Source of the DNA: Cyclobacteriaceae bacterium
Lineage (GTDB): Bacteria > Bacteroidota > Bacteroidia > Cytophagales > Cyclobacteriaceae
DNA: 64,000 nt
Assembly: GCA_020436165.1 (NCBI GenBank)
Contig: JAGQYI010000078.1
Location: forward strand, 1-64,000
Direction: 5' to 3'
Made by a program: the position numbers and the translations under genes
Shown here: one piece after another, positions 43,283 to 53,865 of the stretch
Layout of the letters: each line of letters opens with the position of its first letter
Numbering within the stretch: position 1 is the stretch's first letter
The notes under the pieces: generated by a model
Told to the model about the DNA's origin: nothing
The model's database searches: none
What the model saw: the letters and a program-made list of their open reading frames with translations, nothing else

Positions 43283-45760
43283 TTATTTACAGTCTTCAGG
43301 TACGGTTAGATCCATCGGATTCGCTACTTTCTCCTTAAGCAGAGCAAGTTCAAGTACCTCATCCACGGTATCCACATAATGAACCGTAAAACCCTTCAAA
43401 TATTGTTCGTCTATCTCTTCAATATCCCTTCGATTCTTTCTGCACAATATCACTTCGTTAATTCCTGCTCGTTTAGCCGCCAGTATTTTTTCCTTAATTC
43501 CACCCACAGGTAGTACCTTGCCTCTAAGCGTGATCTCTCCGGTCATAGCCGTTTTCTTTTTCACCTTACGTTGGGTAAAAATAGAAGCCAGCGAAGTAAG
43601 CATGGTAATACCGGCCGAAGGCCCATCCTTTGGAACTGCTCCTTGCGGTACATGTATGTGCAAATCGTAGTGATCGAACAAGCGATAATCGATACCCAAA
43701 CGATCGGCATTGGAACGCAAATACGAAAGCGCTGCCACAGCCGATTCCTTCATTACATCTCCTAGTTGGCCGGAAATCGTCAACTTGCCTTTTCCCCTGC
43801 TCAGACTTGATTCTATAAACAAAATCTCACCACCTACTTGTGTCCAGGCAAGACCTGTAACCACGCCTGCCAGTTTGTTGTCCTGGTACAGTTCTCTATC
43901 GAAAATCTCTGCTCCCAAAATATCAATGACTTCTTTAGAGGTCATCACCTTGCTATAGTCTTCCTCCATCGCAATGGATTTGGCTACATTACGCACCAAA
44001 CTACCAATTCTTCTTTCCAGGCTACGTACTCCGGATTCACGTGTATATCCTTCGATCGTTTTTACTATTGCATCTTTGTGGAACTTAACATCTTTGGTAG
44101 TCAGACCATGCTCTCCCAATTGCTTAGGAACCAAATGTTTTTGAGCTATTCTTACCTTTTCTTCCAGTGTGTAACCGCTCAACTCAATTATTTCCATTCG
44201 GTCGCGCAAGGCAGGATGAATGGTATCTAAAGAATTGGCCGTTGCAATAAATAAAACCTTCGACAGGTCGTAATCCATCTCCAGATAATTATCATTAAAG
44301 GTGCTATTTTGCTCAGGGTCCAGTACTTCCAGCAATGCAGAAGATGGATCTCCCCTGAAGTCCGAATTCACCTTGTCGATCTCGTCAAGGATAAATACCG
44401 GGTTGGATGACTTTGCTTTTTTAATGTTCTGAATGATCTTACCAGGAAGCGCCCCCACATAAGTCTTTCTATGGCCACGAATTTCTGCCTCATCGTGCAC
44501 GCCTCCCAACGACATGCGCACATAGCTTCGCTTCAATGCTTTGGCAATTGACTTTCCTAACGAAGTTTTACCCACACCCGGAGGGCCGTATAAACAAAGA
44601 ATAGGGCCTTTCATGTCGTTCTTCAGTTTAAGAACCGCCAGGTATTCTATAATGCGCTCCTTAACCTTTTCAAGTCCGTAGTGGTCTTTGTCGAGTATTT
44701 TTCGGGCTCGCTTAAGATCAAAGTTATCTTTGGTGTATTCGTTCCAGGGCAACTCAAGCATTAGTTCTACGTAATTCATAGCCACTGGAAATTCTGCAGC
44801 TGCCGGATTTATTCGCAATAATTTATCCAACTCTTTGTTGAAGTGCGTCTTTACTTCCTGTGGCCACTGTTTTAACTCTCCTTTTGTCCGCAGCTCCTCT
44901 ACTTCCTGATCAGGGCCATCGTAGCCAAGTTCATCCTGAAGCACTTTCATTTGCTGGCGCAGGTAATAATCGCGTTGCTGCTGGTCTATATCTGTGCTTA
45001 CCTTTTTATGAATTTCCTGTTTCAACTCCAGCATCTCAATCTCCTTCAAAAGAAACTGAAGCAGCTCTTCTGCCCGTTTCTTTCCATCGTTCATTTCAAG
45101 CAGTTTCTGCTTATCCTTAACCTCTACATTAAGGTTGGAAGAAAGAAAATGAGTTAGAAAAGAAGGACTGCTAATGTTATCAAGCGCCATTTGGGCTTCC
45201 TGCGGAATATCGGGATTCAGGTTAAGGATGCGGGTGGCCGATTCCTTCAACGACTGAACCAGCGCCACTGATTCTTTACGCTTGGCCACCAACACATTTC
45301 GATCTTCCAGATAGCGTATGCGAGCCTTCATATATGGCTCTTCTTCTATAACTTCTTCGAGTTTATAACGTTTTTTGCCCTGGATAATGATGGTCGTATT
45401 CCCATCTGGCAAAACCAGCATTTTCAGGATTTTAGCAACCGTACCTACTTTATACAAATCGTTAATACCTGGCTCCTCTACCACATTATTCTTTTGTGCC
45501 ACTACACCAATCAAACGATCCCCATCGTATGCTTTTTTAACCAGTCGGATCGATTTCTTCCTTCCAACCGTAATGGGTATTACAACTCCCGGAAAAAGTA
45601 CGGTATTCTTAATAGGTAAAATGGGCATTATGTCAGGAAGGTCATCATGACTTTCCTTCTCATCATCCAACGAAACCAATTGAATCAAATCATCACTATC
45701 ATCCTGATTGAGCTCAGAGAGCGCAAACGTGTCCAGTATTGGTCTTTTCTTGTACGTCAT
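43283..45760 (-). CDS. lon: ATP-dependent protease Lon
   Basis: An 825-residue LonA: N-terminal substrate domain (about 40-250, opening [20 protein letters not shown]), the AAA+ module with Walker [15 protein letters not shown], and the C-terminal protease domain with the Ser-Lys dyad S715 (PKDGPSAG) and K758 (VGGIKEK). It degrades misfolded and regulatory proteins. It is the first gene of a lon-porQ-hslU group and is divergent from the porE-like gene across 135 nt. No clear heat-shock promoter was recognised. Confidence 0.97.
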   Translation of the reverse strand: MTYKKRPILDTFALSELNQDDSDDLIQLVSLDDEKESHDDLPDIMPILPIKNTVLFPGVVIPITVGRKKSIRLVKKAYDGDRLIGVVAQKNNVVEEPGINDLYKVGTVAKILKMLVLPDGNTTIIIQGKKRYKLEEVIEEEPYMKARIRYLEDRNVLVAKRKESVALVQSLKESATRILNLNPDIPQEAQMALDNISSPSFLTHFLSSNLNVEVKDKQKLLEMNDGKKRAEELLQFLLKEIEMLELKQEIHKKVSTDIDQQQRDYYLRQQMKVLQDELGYDGPDQEVEELRTKGELKQWPQEVKTHFNKELDKLLRINPAAAEFPVAMNYVELMLELPWNEYTKDNFDLKRARKILDKDHYGLEKVKERIIEYLAVLKLKNDMKGPILCLYGPPGVGKTSLGKSIAKALKRSYVRMSLGGVHDEAEIRGHRKTYVGALPGKIIQNIKKAKSSNPVFILDEIDKVNSDFRGDPSSALLEVLDPEQNSTFNDNYLEMDYDLSKVLFIATANSLDTIHPALRDRMEIIELSGYTLEEKVRIAQKHLVPKQLGEHGLTTKDVKFHKDAIVKTIEGYTRESGVRSLERRIGSLVRNVAKSIAMEEDYSKVMTSKEVIDILGAEIFDRELYQDNKLAGVVTGLAWTQVGGEILFIESSLSRGKGKLTISGQLGDVMKESAVAALSYLRSNADRLGIDYRLFDHYDLHIHVPQGAVPKDGPSAGITMLTSLASIFTQRKVKKKTAMTGEITLRGKVLPVGGIKEKILAAKRAGINEVILCRKNRRDIEEIDEQYLKGFTVHYVDTVDEVLELALLKEKVANPMDLTVPEDCK

Positions 45761-45895
45761 ATGTTATGTCATTATGGCACATTGATTTTTCTTATGCCAT
45801 CTTTAAATTAACTGTGCCCTTATACTTCAATACCTATGCCAAACAAATTACTATCTTGGTAAGGTTTGCTTACAATTTAGAATTGATGCAACTTT

Positions 45896-47869
45896 ATGCT
45901 AATGACTGCCAGAGTATCAAATTTTCTTGTTTGGGTTCTGCTTTTTGTCTTTATAAGTGGCAACTCCATAGCCCAAAGGCGAAAGCAAAGACAAGTTACT
46001 GTAAAAGATACACTTCAGAAAGAATACGATTATGGTAATTCTGATTTATTCCTTTTCAAAAACATAAACCGCATTCCATTTTATTACAACAAAAAGGAAT
46101 ACAAAAAGATAACTCAGTACAACCAAAAGAAAGAATGGGATAAGTTGTACCCATTGCTTAGAGACTATGTTTCCAAATTTGGTATCGAGAATTTTTACAA
46201 GAATACCTACTGGATTTGGAGACTCGCTAAACTTGCCGAATCAATGGGCAACCAGGACGAGGCTATTCTTCTTTACCGATTGGCTATAAACCACTACCGA
46301 AGTAATCTCGATATTAAGACCATCGAGCTGACTTACGATTCGCTTAATCAAAAAAATAAAATTGAATATGTACCTATTGATTACTACTATGAGTTGGTTG
46401 AATACCGCAAACAAGTAGATACTCTTCGCCCACCTCGTGGCGTTTTGCTCAACATGGGTCGTTGGATAAACTCAGACTTCTCCGATTATGCTCCTGCGTT
46501 AAATAACGAAGACAATTATCTGCTTTTTACAACAAAAAGGGACATGTCAAAAGATCCTTTGGAACGAAAGCATATTGAAAACCTGTATTACAGCAATGGT
46601 GACGGACTTACCTGGGAAACCGCACAACCGTTAGAAGAAATTAATACCGAGCTAAATGAAGGTTCAGGTTTTTTAAGTCATAATAGCAAAGAATTGTACT
46701 TTGCCCGATGCGAAGCACCTGACGGGTTTGGTAATTGCGACATTTATGTGGCAACAAAACAGGAAGATGGCAAATGGGGAAATATTCATAATCTTGGGCC
46801 AAACGTTAATAGTAGGGGTTGGGACTCCCACCCTACCCTTAATCAATCGGACGATACCCTTTACTTTGCTTCTGACAGAATTGGCGGGTTCGGATTATCT
46901 GATATTTACTATTCAGCACGTGACGAAGATGGGGAATGGCAAGCTGCAATGAATGCCGGGCCAATAATAAATACAGGTCAAAATGAATTGAGCCCATTTT
47001 ATCATCACAAAAGCGGGGTGCTCTATTTTAGCTCCAACGGACATATTCTCAATTTTGGTGAATTTGACATTTTCAAAACAAGAAAAATAAATGGGGTTTG
47101 GTCTTCGCCCAAAAACATAGGCCCCCTGGTAAATGGCCCAGGAAGTGAATTCTATTTCACTATCGACAGTAAATCGGAAAATCTGTTTTATTCACGGTCG
47201 GCAGAGAATAACATGGATAATCTTGACCTTTATTCCTTCCCACTTCCTATGGAGGCACAACCAAGCGCCACCACGCGACTTGCAGGAACAATAAGCGATA
47301 CCGAATCTGGCAAACCACTCAAAGGAATTGTATCGGTTATTGATCTGGATAACGGGATTGAAGTAGCACCACAGTTTTTACGACCTGATGGTAGCTTCGA
47401 GTTCAAACTGATCAATAACAATCATTATCTGGTAATTGTACAAGGAGAAAAGTTTTTCAGGATCGAAGAAATTGTACATCTTGAAAACGACACAAAAATA
47501 TCGACCAAGATCGAACCAATTTCTGCCAAGATAAAGTTCGAGTCTATTGTGTTTGGCAACGGGGAGTCAAAGCTAACCGAGGCTATGTATGACGACCTTG
47601 ATAAGGTGGCCAATTTTCTGCTCGATAACCCTGATTTTAAACTGCGCATTTCTGGCCATACAGATAACGATGGGCGCGAAGATTTTAACCTCGAACTATC
47701 TCAAAAGCGGGCAGACGCCATTAAGGAATACCTTATCTATTTTGGCAACATCGATGAGGACAGAATTACTGCCAAAGGGTATGGAAGTTCTCAGCCAATA
47801 TTGAAAGATAATAGCGAAGAAGCGAAAAAATTAAATCGAAGAGTGGAATTTGAGCTCTACAGAGAATAG
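45896..47869 (+). CDS. PorE-like T9SS envelope protein (TPR, propeller, CRD, OmpA domains)
   Basis: A 657-residue protein with a signal peptide (the ATG at 45902 is an alternative start). Domains in order: TPR-like helices (about 55-125, KEWDKLYPLLRDYVSKFG, QDEAILLYRLAINHYRS); five or so PD40/WD40-like blades (about 185-450, SHNSKELYFARCE, NQSDDTLYFASDRIGGFG); a carboxypeptidase-regulatory-like domain (about 462-525, TRLAGTISDTESGKPLKG); and an OmpA domain (about 545-657, LRISGHTDNDG, NRRVEFELY) that binds peptidoglycan. This order is that of Porphyromonas PorE, which anchors the T9SS to the cell wall. The neighbouring porQ supports it. Confidence 0.85.
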   Translation: MLMTARVSNFLVWVLLFVFISGNSIAQRRKQRQVTVKDTLQKEYDYGNSDLFLFKNINRIPFYYNKKEYKKITQYNQKKEWDKLYPLLRDYVSKFGIENFYKNTYWIWRLAKLAESMGNQDEAILLYRLAINHYRSNLDIKTIELTYDSLNQKNKIEYVPIDYYYELVEYRKQVDTLRPPRGVLLNMGRWINSDFSDYAPALNNEDNYLLFTTKRDMSKDPLERKHIENLYYSNGDGLTWETAQPLEEINTELNEGSGFLSHNSKELYFARCEAPDGFGNCDIYVATKQEDGKWGNIHNLGPNVNSRGWDSHPTLNQSDDTLYFASDRIGGFGLSDIYYSARDEDGEWQAAMNAGPIINTGQNELSPFYHHKSGVLYFSSNGHILNFGEFDIFKTRKINGVWSSPKNIGPLVNGPGSEFYFTIDSKSENLFYSRSAENNMDNLDLYSFPLPMEAQPSATTRLAGTISDTESGKPLKGIVSVIDLDNGIEVAPQFLRPDGSFEFKLINNNHYLVIVQGEKFFRIEEIVHLENDTKISTKIEPISAKIKFESIVFGNGESKLTEAMYDDLDKVANFLLDNPDFKLRISGHTDNDGREDFNLELSQKRADAIKEYLIYFGNIDEDRITAKGYGSSQPILKDNSEEAKKLNRRVEFELYRE

Positions 47870-47935
47870 CTTCACACTTCTTTCTTGCTATCTCTTTTCG
47901 TGCTATTTTTACTCCTACCATAGCCAAAAACATCT

Positions 47936-48667
47936 ATGTTTTTAAACATTATTCTATTTGTTGGCCTTTTGAGCTATCAGAATTTTTCTGTTCCTGATGG
48001 CGATACCATTATCAATCGATCGATTGAATTTCATGACCCTGAAAACAACTGGCCTGCCCTGCAAGCCAGACTCAACTTCTCAGAAACCAGACCCAACGGA
48101 AACACACGATATACTTCATATGATATAGATAATAGAAACAGATCCTTTTGCATCACCAGAGAAATGGACGGAAATCCGGTCCAGCGGCACTTTGTTGCAG
48201 ATTCGTGTTACTACACCATCAATGAACGTAATGCTTTTTCAGAAAAAGAGATCAAGCAATTCAAACTTAATGCGGAGTATTCAAATTTGTTAAAAAACTA
48301 CTACCTGTATTTGTGGGGTTTACCCATGAAATTAAAAGATCCTGGAACACATATTGATCAAACTGTGAAGCAAGTGGCTTTTAATGGTAAGGAATCGTTT
48401 GAAGTAACGGTTAGTTATGACAAAGATGTTGGAAGTGACCTTTGGCACTTTTATTTTGACCCAACGACCTATGAATTAGTTGGATACAAGTTCTTTCATG
48501 ACAATGGAAACGGGAAGGGCGAATATGTAATTCTTAGCGATTTACAATCAGTTACCGGTCTGCAAATCCCGAAATCCAGAAGTTGGTATACGGCCCAGGA
48601 TTCTTCATTTCTTGGTACCGATATTTTAACTTCGGTGGCCAAGCTATCACAAAAATCATTACGATAA
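47936..48667 (+). CDS. DUF6503 family protein
   Basis: A 243-residue protein with a short hydrophobic N-terminus (MFLNIILFVGLLSY), probably an export signal. The body has the DUF6503-like layout: IINRSIEFHDPENNWPALQ, NNGK-type strands, LKNYYLYLWGLPMKLKDPG and HFYFDPTTYELVGYKFFHD, ending in GLQIPKSRSWY. Its fold may resemble outer membrane lipoprotein carrier-type beta sheets, but this is not established. The stop is immediately followed by the potassium channel start, so the two are cotranscribed. Confidence 0.7.
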   Translation: MFLNIILFVGLLSYQNFSVPDGDTIINRSIEFHDPENNWPALQARLNFSETRPNGNTRYTSYDIDNRNRSFCITREMDGNPVQRHFVADSCYYTINERNAFSEKEIKQFKLNAEYSNLLKNYYLYLWGLPMKLKDPGTHIDQTVKQVAFNGKESFEVTVSYDKDVGSDLWHFYFDPTTYELVGYKFFHDNGNGKGEYVILSDLQSVTGLQIPKSRSWYTAQDSSFLGTDILTSVAKLSQKSLR

Positions 48668-49732
48668 ATGAAATTTTACACAGGGTACAAACGATACATA
48701 ATAATTGCTGTAATCAGCATTATTATCTACACTGTGCTCTTGCATGTGCTTATTTTAAACGAAGAACTTCATCCTGAAGCAACCATACGTTCCTGGCACG
48801 ATGCCTTGTGGTGGTCAGTAACAACATTAACCACCGTGGGTTATGGCGATCTGGTACCCATTACCACTGTTGGAAGGGTAATTGGTTTCGTTTTCTTAAT
48901 AGGAAGCTTTTCCTTCTATGCACTTATAATCGGACAAATCTCTAGTATCATGAATAAAATAAGGGAAGACAAAGAACTTGGCATTTACGGTGTAAAATGG
49001 AAACATCATGCGGTTATTGTTGGCTGGAACAAATTTGCCAGAGCTGTAACAGATCAGCTTACGGGAGCTGACAAAAAGGTGGTTATTGTAACTAAAAAGA
49101 AAGATGGCATAGACTTTATTCACGAAAACTATTCTCCCAACGATGTCTTTGTTATGTACTCAGAGCTTAAAACTCCCGAGGTACTTGCCAAAGTAAATAT
49201 TGGAGAGTCCTCTGCGGTTTTTGTGAATCTTGACAGCGACACGGAAAAGCTGGTTTTCATCCTAAATACCAAGAAAAGCTTCAGCAATCTTAACTATATT
49301 GTTACGCTTGACAACCACGACCTTAAAGCTACGCTTTTGGATGCAGGTGCAACCTACACCTTATCAAAAACCGATATTGCAGCCAAGTTGCTGGCTTCGT
49401 ATATGTTTGAACCGGATGTGGCTGTTTTCAACGATGAGATTATAGCTGTTGCTGAAAATGAAACCATGTACGACATGAAACAATACCTTGTTACTGAAGA
49501 TAACCCGTACAAAGGCATGTACTACGAAAAAGTTTTCTACGACCTGAAAAAAGAATGCAATGCTGTTCTTGTTGGTATTGTGAAGTGCGAGAACGGAGAA
49601 AGAAAGCTAATAAAGAACCCGGATACACCTATAACCATTGCTCCTAAGGATTACCTGTTAATGCTTATAAATGGCACCGCAGAGAAAAAGGTTGACCGAA
49701 TGTTTAATGTGAAGGAGGGGTACTACGATTAA
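48668..49732 (+). CDS. Two-TM potassium channel with RCK (TrkA) domains
   Basis: A 354-residue ion channel with helix 1 (about 10-29), pore loop with the selectivity filter TVGYGD (56-61), helix 2 (about 68-92), then a cytoplasmic RCK_N domain (about 112-230, HHAVIVGWNKFARAV) and an RCK_C domain (about 270-350). The Rossmann glycine motif is degenerate (GWNKFA), so NAD binding is doubtful and another ligand may gate it. The start directly abuts the DUF6503 stop. Confidence 0.9.
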   Translation: MKFYTGYKRYIIIAVISIIIYTVLLHVLILNEELHPEATIRSWHDALWWSVTTLTTVGYGDLVPITTVGRVIGFVFLIGSFSFYALIIGQISSIMNKIREDKELGIYGVKWKHHAVIVGWNKFARAVTDQLTGADKKVVIVTKKKDGIDFIHENYSPNDVFVMYSELKTPEVLAKVNIGESSAVFVNLDSDTEKLVFILNTKKSFSNLNYIVTLDNHDLKATLLDAGATYTLSKTDIAAKLLASYMFEPDVAVFNDEIIAVAENETMYDMKQYLVTEDNPYKGMYYEKVFYDLKKECNAVLVGIVKCENGERKLIKNPDTPITIAPKDYLLMLINGTAEKKVDRMFNVKEGYYD

Positions 49733-49736
49733 TCAA

Positions 49737-50594
49737 CTAAAGTCTGTCGAGTGTGGTCTTTATTAACTCATCTACCACTTTAGTATAGTTCTTAGAAAAC
49801 TCCTCTTTGCTACGATTTGCTATAACAGCATTAAGGCTCAACATTTCGTGTCCCATTAATTTAGCAAGTGCATAGTACGCAGCTGTTTCCATTTCAAAAT
49901 TTGTCAGCCAAAAATCGCCCTGATGAAATTGAGATAGATCGCGAACCAGTTGAGGATGTCTTAATGGTAGTCGAATTTTTCTTCCCTGGGGAGCATAAAA
50001 TCCCGGGCTGGTGATCGTATTACCTTTGATCATGTCAAACCCTATTTGTTTCATAAGCTTGGAAGAGCATTTTGCAAGGTAGGGAGTAAAACCCAAACCC
50101 GTGCTTTTCTGCACTTCTTCTGCTATTTCCTGCTCTTTAGGCGTTTGCTTAAAATTGTAAAAATATGCCAGAGTATCTAACCCTAAACCATATTCGGAAG
50201 CAATGAACGAACCTACCGGTATATCTTCCTGAATAGAACCCGATGTGCCTATACGAACTATGTTTAGCTTTTTCTTGTCCTTTTTAATCTCACGTGTTTT
50301 AAAGTCGATATTTACAAGTGCATCGAGTTCGGTCATAAAAATCTCGATATTGTCTGTTCCCATGCCGGTGCTTATAACCGTAAGCCGTTTGCCTTTGTAT
50401 TTTCCCACATGAGTTATAAACTCGCGCTTGTTCATTTCAAATTCTATTTTGTCAAAATGCTGACTAATAGAATAAACACGACTTGGATCTCCCACAGCAA
50501 TTACCGTGTCGGCAATATGCTTGGGCTTTAAATTTAAATGATAGATACTTCCATCCTTGGTAAGGATCAGTTCTGACTCAGGGATTTTCGACAT
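49737..50594 (-). CDS. Nucleoside phosphorylase (uridine phosphorylase-like)
   Basis: A 285-residue PNP/UDP family enzyme. AVGDPSRVYSIS is the phosphate-binding loop, STGMGTDNIEIFMTEL and VRIGTSGSIQEDIPVGS are further active-site strands, and NFEMETAAYYALAKLMGH carries the purine/pyrimidine and ribose contacts. It cleaves nucleosides with phosphate to base and ribose-1-phosphate. Uridine phosphorylase is the best guess, but purine specificity cannot be excluded. It is the last gene of the minus-strand run that begins with pyrF, which fits pyrimidine metabolism. Confidence 0.85.
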   Translation of the reverse strand: MSKIPESELILTKDGSIYHLNLKPKHIADTVIAVGDPSRVYSISQHFDKIEFEMNKREFITHVGKYKGKRLTVISTGMGTDNIEIFMTELDALVNIDFKTREIKKDKKKLNIVRIGTSGSIQEDIPVGSFIASEYGLGLDTLAYFYNFKQTPKEQEIAEEVQKSTGLGFTPYLAKCSSKLMKQIGFDMIKGNTITSPGFYAPQGRKIRLPLRHPQLVRDLSQFHQGDFWLTNFEMETAAYYALAKLMGHEMLSLNAVIANRSKEEFSKNYTKVVDELIKTTLDRL

Positions 50595-50625
50595 TACTGA
50601 TTCATTAAAAAAATAAATGTAAGAA

Positions 50626-51261
50626 TTATTTTATTTCCGATGCCGGATTACCAAATAAAACCGCATTTTCTTTTACATGTTCAACCACTACGGAACCAGC
50701 TCCTATCCTGGCTCCTTTACCTATTTTTATACCGGAAACAATAGTTACTCCGGACCCGATAAACACTTCGTCCTCAATTACCACACCGGCATTAATATTG
50801 GCACCTACCCCCACCTGCACATAATCGCCAAGCTTGGCTTCGTGATCAATAACCACCTTTGAATGCAATAAGCAATGATTACCAATGCTTGCTCCAGCAC
50901 CCAAGATAACACCGGCATTTATAAAATTTCCATGACCTATGGATGCAGTCTCGGCCATTATAGAACTCGAATGTATCGCATTTACAGGCATTGATTTTCT
51001 TGAAGTATTCAAGGTTTCTACAATGCTTTTTCGCAGCTCGTTTTCATCTACCGCTACAAAAGCTTCACAATCTTTACCAATAATGTCCAGCATGGATTCA
51101 TTGTCGGTAGTACCCAATATGGCCACATCATCAATTTCAGTTCCTTGCAGCGATTCGTCATCATCTAAAAACCCATAAACCAACACTTTGTTGCTATTGA
51201 ATATTTCCATGGCACTTCGCCCAATTGAGCCCGCTCCAAAAATTATTACCGGTTTATCCAT
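50626..51261 (-). CDS. NeuD-like acyltransferase with left-handed beta-helix
   Basis: 211 residues from the ATG at 51261; the frame extends to TTG at 51309, but the Rossmann-like segment PVIIFGAGSIGRSAMEIF begins right at this Met. The C-terminal half (about 85-205) has hexapeptide repeats such as INAGVILGAGASIGNHCLLHSKVVIDHEAKLGD (split across 115-150), and a further VFIGSGVTIVSGIKIGKGA unit. This is the layout of NeuD/PglD sugar O- or N-acetyltransferases. The acceptor sugar is unknown; the upstream membrane protein may act in the same glycan process. Confidence 0.85.
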   Translation of the reverse strand: MDKPVIIFGAGSIGRSAMEIFNSNKVLVYGFLDDDESLQGTEIDDVAILGTTDNESMLDIIGKDCEAFVAVDENELRKSIVETLNTSRKSMPVNAIHSSSIMAETASIGHGNFINAGVILGAGASIGNHCLLHSKVVIDHEAKLGDYVQVGVGANINAGVVIEDEVFIGSGVTIVSGIKIGKGARIGAGSVVVEHVKENAVLFGNPASEIK

Positions 51262-51317
51262 TGCTAATCTTTTACTGCAAAGGTAAAACAGGCGGTCATG
51301 TTTAAGCAAATTACCAA

Positions 51318-52577
51318 TCAGAATTTGGCCTCAAGTCGATCGAGCCATTGCAGGTTCAAATTCTTTCTCCTGAAGTTGATCATTGAGGCAATTAAAGTGA
51401 GTAAAAATGGTTGAAAGGCAGATTTATATCTTAGTAAGGTACCCAGGTTTGGTGTTGAAAGAGACAAAAAAATTGACTGAATAACAATAAACGTTATTGC
51501 AGCCACTACATAAAGCTTATACCTTTCATCAATTTTGAAGTTCCAGGTGAATAGGCCAAATAGCATCAAAACCACTAATAGCCAGTTCTCTAAAGATGCC
51601 AGCACATACAACCAGTTGCCTTTGAAATCCAGGGGAAGAAATATACCTGCAAACAATGCTTTTGGCATATTTAAAGCAAATGAAACCCAGTTGGGTTGTA
51701 AATTATCGAAATGAACCAATGTTACAGGATCGGAAATAACTAAGAATTTATCGTGGTTGTCAACTATTACTTCCAAAAACCTACTCCAGTAAAAGTTGGG
51801 ATGAAGCGTGCTTATTATTATCAAAAAACCAGAGAGCACGACCGCCCATGCAAGCATCCATTTCCAATTAGCCTGTTTAACAAAGCGCGTTTTGGAAACG
51901 ACAAAATGAGAGGCCAAAATTGGAATTAAAACGGCACCATAGTAGTACTTAATTGCAAATAGAAAGGCCAGGCTTACTCCCATAAAACCAATGGTTAACC
52001 AATTCTTTTTGCCATCCATTATACGCATATAGCAGTAAACAGCCCATAATAAAGCTGAAATAGCTACTGACTCTTTCATTACTCCGGATGTCCAGAACAC
52101 GAATGAAGGCCATAGTAGAAATATTAACATTTCAACTGTTCCAAAGTTCAACTGGCTTTTCAGCCATTTAGCAAAAACCCAAACACCTGAAAATGAAATA
52201 AGCGAAAAGTACATGCCTGTTACCCAGTAATTATTTCCGGAAAGAATATTAACAATACCGACCAATTTAAGCATGAGAGCAGCACGAGGCTGGTGCACAT
52301 ATTCAAAGTTGTTCACTAATTCATAATGATTGAACAGATAGAGCTTAAAGAAATTAGAAAAGTTCGCAGTTGCTACCTGATTGAACCTCACTGCTCCATG
52401 GAAAAAATGCCAGGTGTCACCTCCTTCATAATAATTTAGGTACATCCAGCTAAGCACCATTACCCCCAATAGCTTGGCAAACAGTGAAACCCAATACAAA
52501 TAGTATAGCCCTCCGTTGTAAAACCTGTAATGGAAAAGCACCAAAAGAATAAATATGATTAAACCAGCCCAGGTCAC
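51318..52577 (-). CDS. Multi-pass membrane protein, GT-C-like
   Basis: A 419-residue protein with about ten hydrophobic helices. An early luminal acidic segment YYEGGDTWHFFHGAVRF, after the first two helices, resembles the catalytic loop of GT-C glycosyltransferases using polyprenyl-linked sugars. LWPSFVFWTSGVMKESVAISAL is another typical stretch. No family is certain. The GTG start overlaps the DUF2851 stop by 4 nt (GTGA), and NeuD follows, suggesting a role in surface glycan assembly; this is inference. Confidence 0.65.
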   Translation of the reverse strand: MTWAGLIIFILLVLFHYRFYNGGLYYLYWVSLFAKLLGVMVLSWMYLNYYEGGDTWHFFHGAVRFNQVATANFSNFFKLYLFNHYELVNNFEYVHQPRAALMLKLVGIVNILSGNNYWVTGMYFSLISFSGVWVFAKWLKSQLNFGTVEMLIFLLWPSFVFWTSGVMKESVAISALLWAVYCYMRIMDGKKNWLTIGFMGVSLAFLFAIKYYYGAVLIPILASHFVVSKTRFVKQANWKWMLAWAVVLSGFLIIISTLHPNFYWSRFLEVIVDNHDKFLVISDPVTLVHFDNLQPNWVSFALNMPKALFAGIFLPLDFKGNWLYVLASLENWLLVVLMLFGLFTWNFKIDERYKLYVVAAITFIVIQSIFLSLSTPNLGTLLRYKSAFQPFLLTLIASMINFRRKNLNLQWLDRLEAKF

Positions 52578-53854
52578 ACTTTGAAATTTAGGATTTTAAA
52601 CCCGATGCCACACGATAAACAGGCCTTTTCTTTGCAGTATTCATTGTATAACTCTATTAAACCCTGCGATTCCGCCCCATTTCCTACGCGCACTCCCAAC
52701 CCACTCCATTGCCTTGTAATACGATTGTTTTCAGGTTTCAAAACTTCGGAAATTGAAATAGCTTTTTCCATATATGCATTATCCGAAATAGAGATGCTGT
52801 AAGCAGCCAGCAAAGGCGCTACCACATTTAAAACAAGAATATCCACACTTGCTTTTCCAAGTGCTGGAATTTTTTTCCTGGCCTCCGGGCCAAACCGATA
52901 ATGGCTTTTCCAGTAGTCTGATGTATCCGCTTTAAGAAATTTGAAAAGTGCATCTGACTTATTGTATTCTGTAAACATCTCAAAAACATCAACAGGCTTT
53001 GATAAAATAGACACAACCTGAGCTATTCGCAGGGTAGGAAAATTAGCTGGCCTAAGACGCATGAATTTCCACTGCTCCGGAGTTAATCGTTTTTCCAATT
53101 CATGCTTATGGATCAAGAAATTATATTCCTCCTTTAGCCTATCAACATATGCTTCATTTTTTTGCGATTCCAACAAACCACTTGCTCCAAACAACAGCGC
53201 TTCCAATAATATTTGCGAATGTTTGTACTTTCTTATCAGCTTGTAAGGAACGGCCCTTGCGAGTTCATAGAAAGAGTCACCATTCACCTTCATACCCATG
53301 TGACGCATCAACAACCTATAGGCTGTTTCGGACCAATCTCCCTTATTCGCAGAAAGTTCATTAAGAACAGTTTGTGCTTTTCGCTCAAGGCGCCTGATCA
53401 ATGCTCTGTGAACGGTTTCAACAACGGTCAAATCAGACACCAAATGTAGTTGTGAAGCACAAGGAATAGTTTCAATACTTTCGAGTAAGGCGCTTGCTCT
53501 TTCCAACAATGCAGAATCCACTACTTCTTTTAATTCAAGTACTGGCATTACCGTTCCATCTTTGCGAAACATATCACCATTGTCTTCCCAAACCACATGC
53601 AAAATCACCTTATTGTAGGCTTGGTCATTTTGATGACCATGAGCCAGCCAATCTGAACCCGAAACATGTATTTCCACATCTCCATTCCATTCAACCTCTC
53701 CAATTCTAATTTTTGCCTGTTCAAAATCCGGGCCCGCATTTGTATTGATAAACCCTGGCTTTAAAACCTGAATGGTTTCTCCTCCGGTGGTTTTTATTCC
53801 GCCTGGAGTAAAATACTGATGCTGCCATATAAAGTGTAAAATGTTTTCCCGCAT
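52574..53854 (-). CDS. DUF2851 family protein
   Basis: 426 residues from the ATG at 53854 (11 nt after the pyrF stop); the frame itself opens at a TTG inside pyrF. The N-terminus RENILHFIWQHQYF and the conserved INTNAGPDFEQAKIRIGEVEWNGDVEIHVSGSDW stretch (split across 42-75) identify DUF2851. The NAGPDF...E..W.G.VEIH pattern with Asp/Glu/His resembles a PD-(D/E)XK-like nuclease core, but the family is uncharacterised. The C-terminus has a cysteine cluster (CKEKACLSCGIG). Confidence 0.85.
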   Translation of the reverse strand: MRENILHFIWQHQYFTPGGIKTTGGETIQVLKPGFINTNAGPDFEQAKIRIGEVEWNGDVEIHVSGSDWLAHGHQNDQAYNKVILHVVWEDNGDMFRKDGTVMPVLELKEVVDSALLERASALLESIETIPCASQLHLVSDLTVVETVHRALIRRLERKAQTVLNELSANKGDWSETAYRLLMRHMGMKVNGDSFYELARAVPYKLIRKYKHSQILLEALLFGASGLLESQKNEAYVDRLKEEYNFLIHKHELEKRLTPEQWKFMRLRPANFPTLRIAQVVSILSKPVDVFEMFTEYNKSDALFKFLKADTSDYWKSHYRFGPEARKKIPALGKASVDILVLNVVAPLLAAYSISISDNAYMEKAISISEVLKPENNRITRQWSGLGVRVGNGAESQGLIELYNEYCKEKACLSCGIGFKILNFKV

Positions 53855-53865
53855 GGCGGTAAACG

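Noticed and set aside
44860-45120. Several 60-100 codon frames antisense to lon, hslU, uvrD and dinB
   Set aside because: They are shadows of GC-richer coding strands; none has a signal, domain or plausible start.
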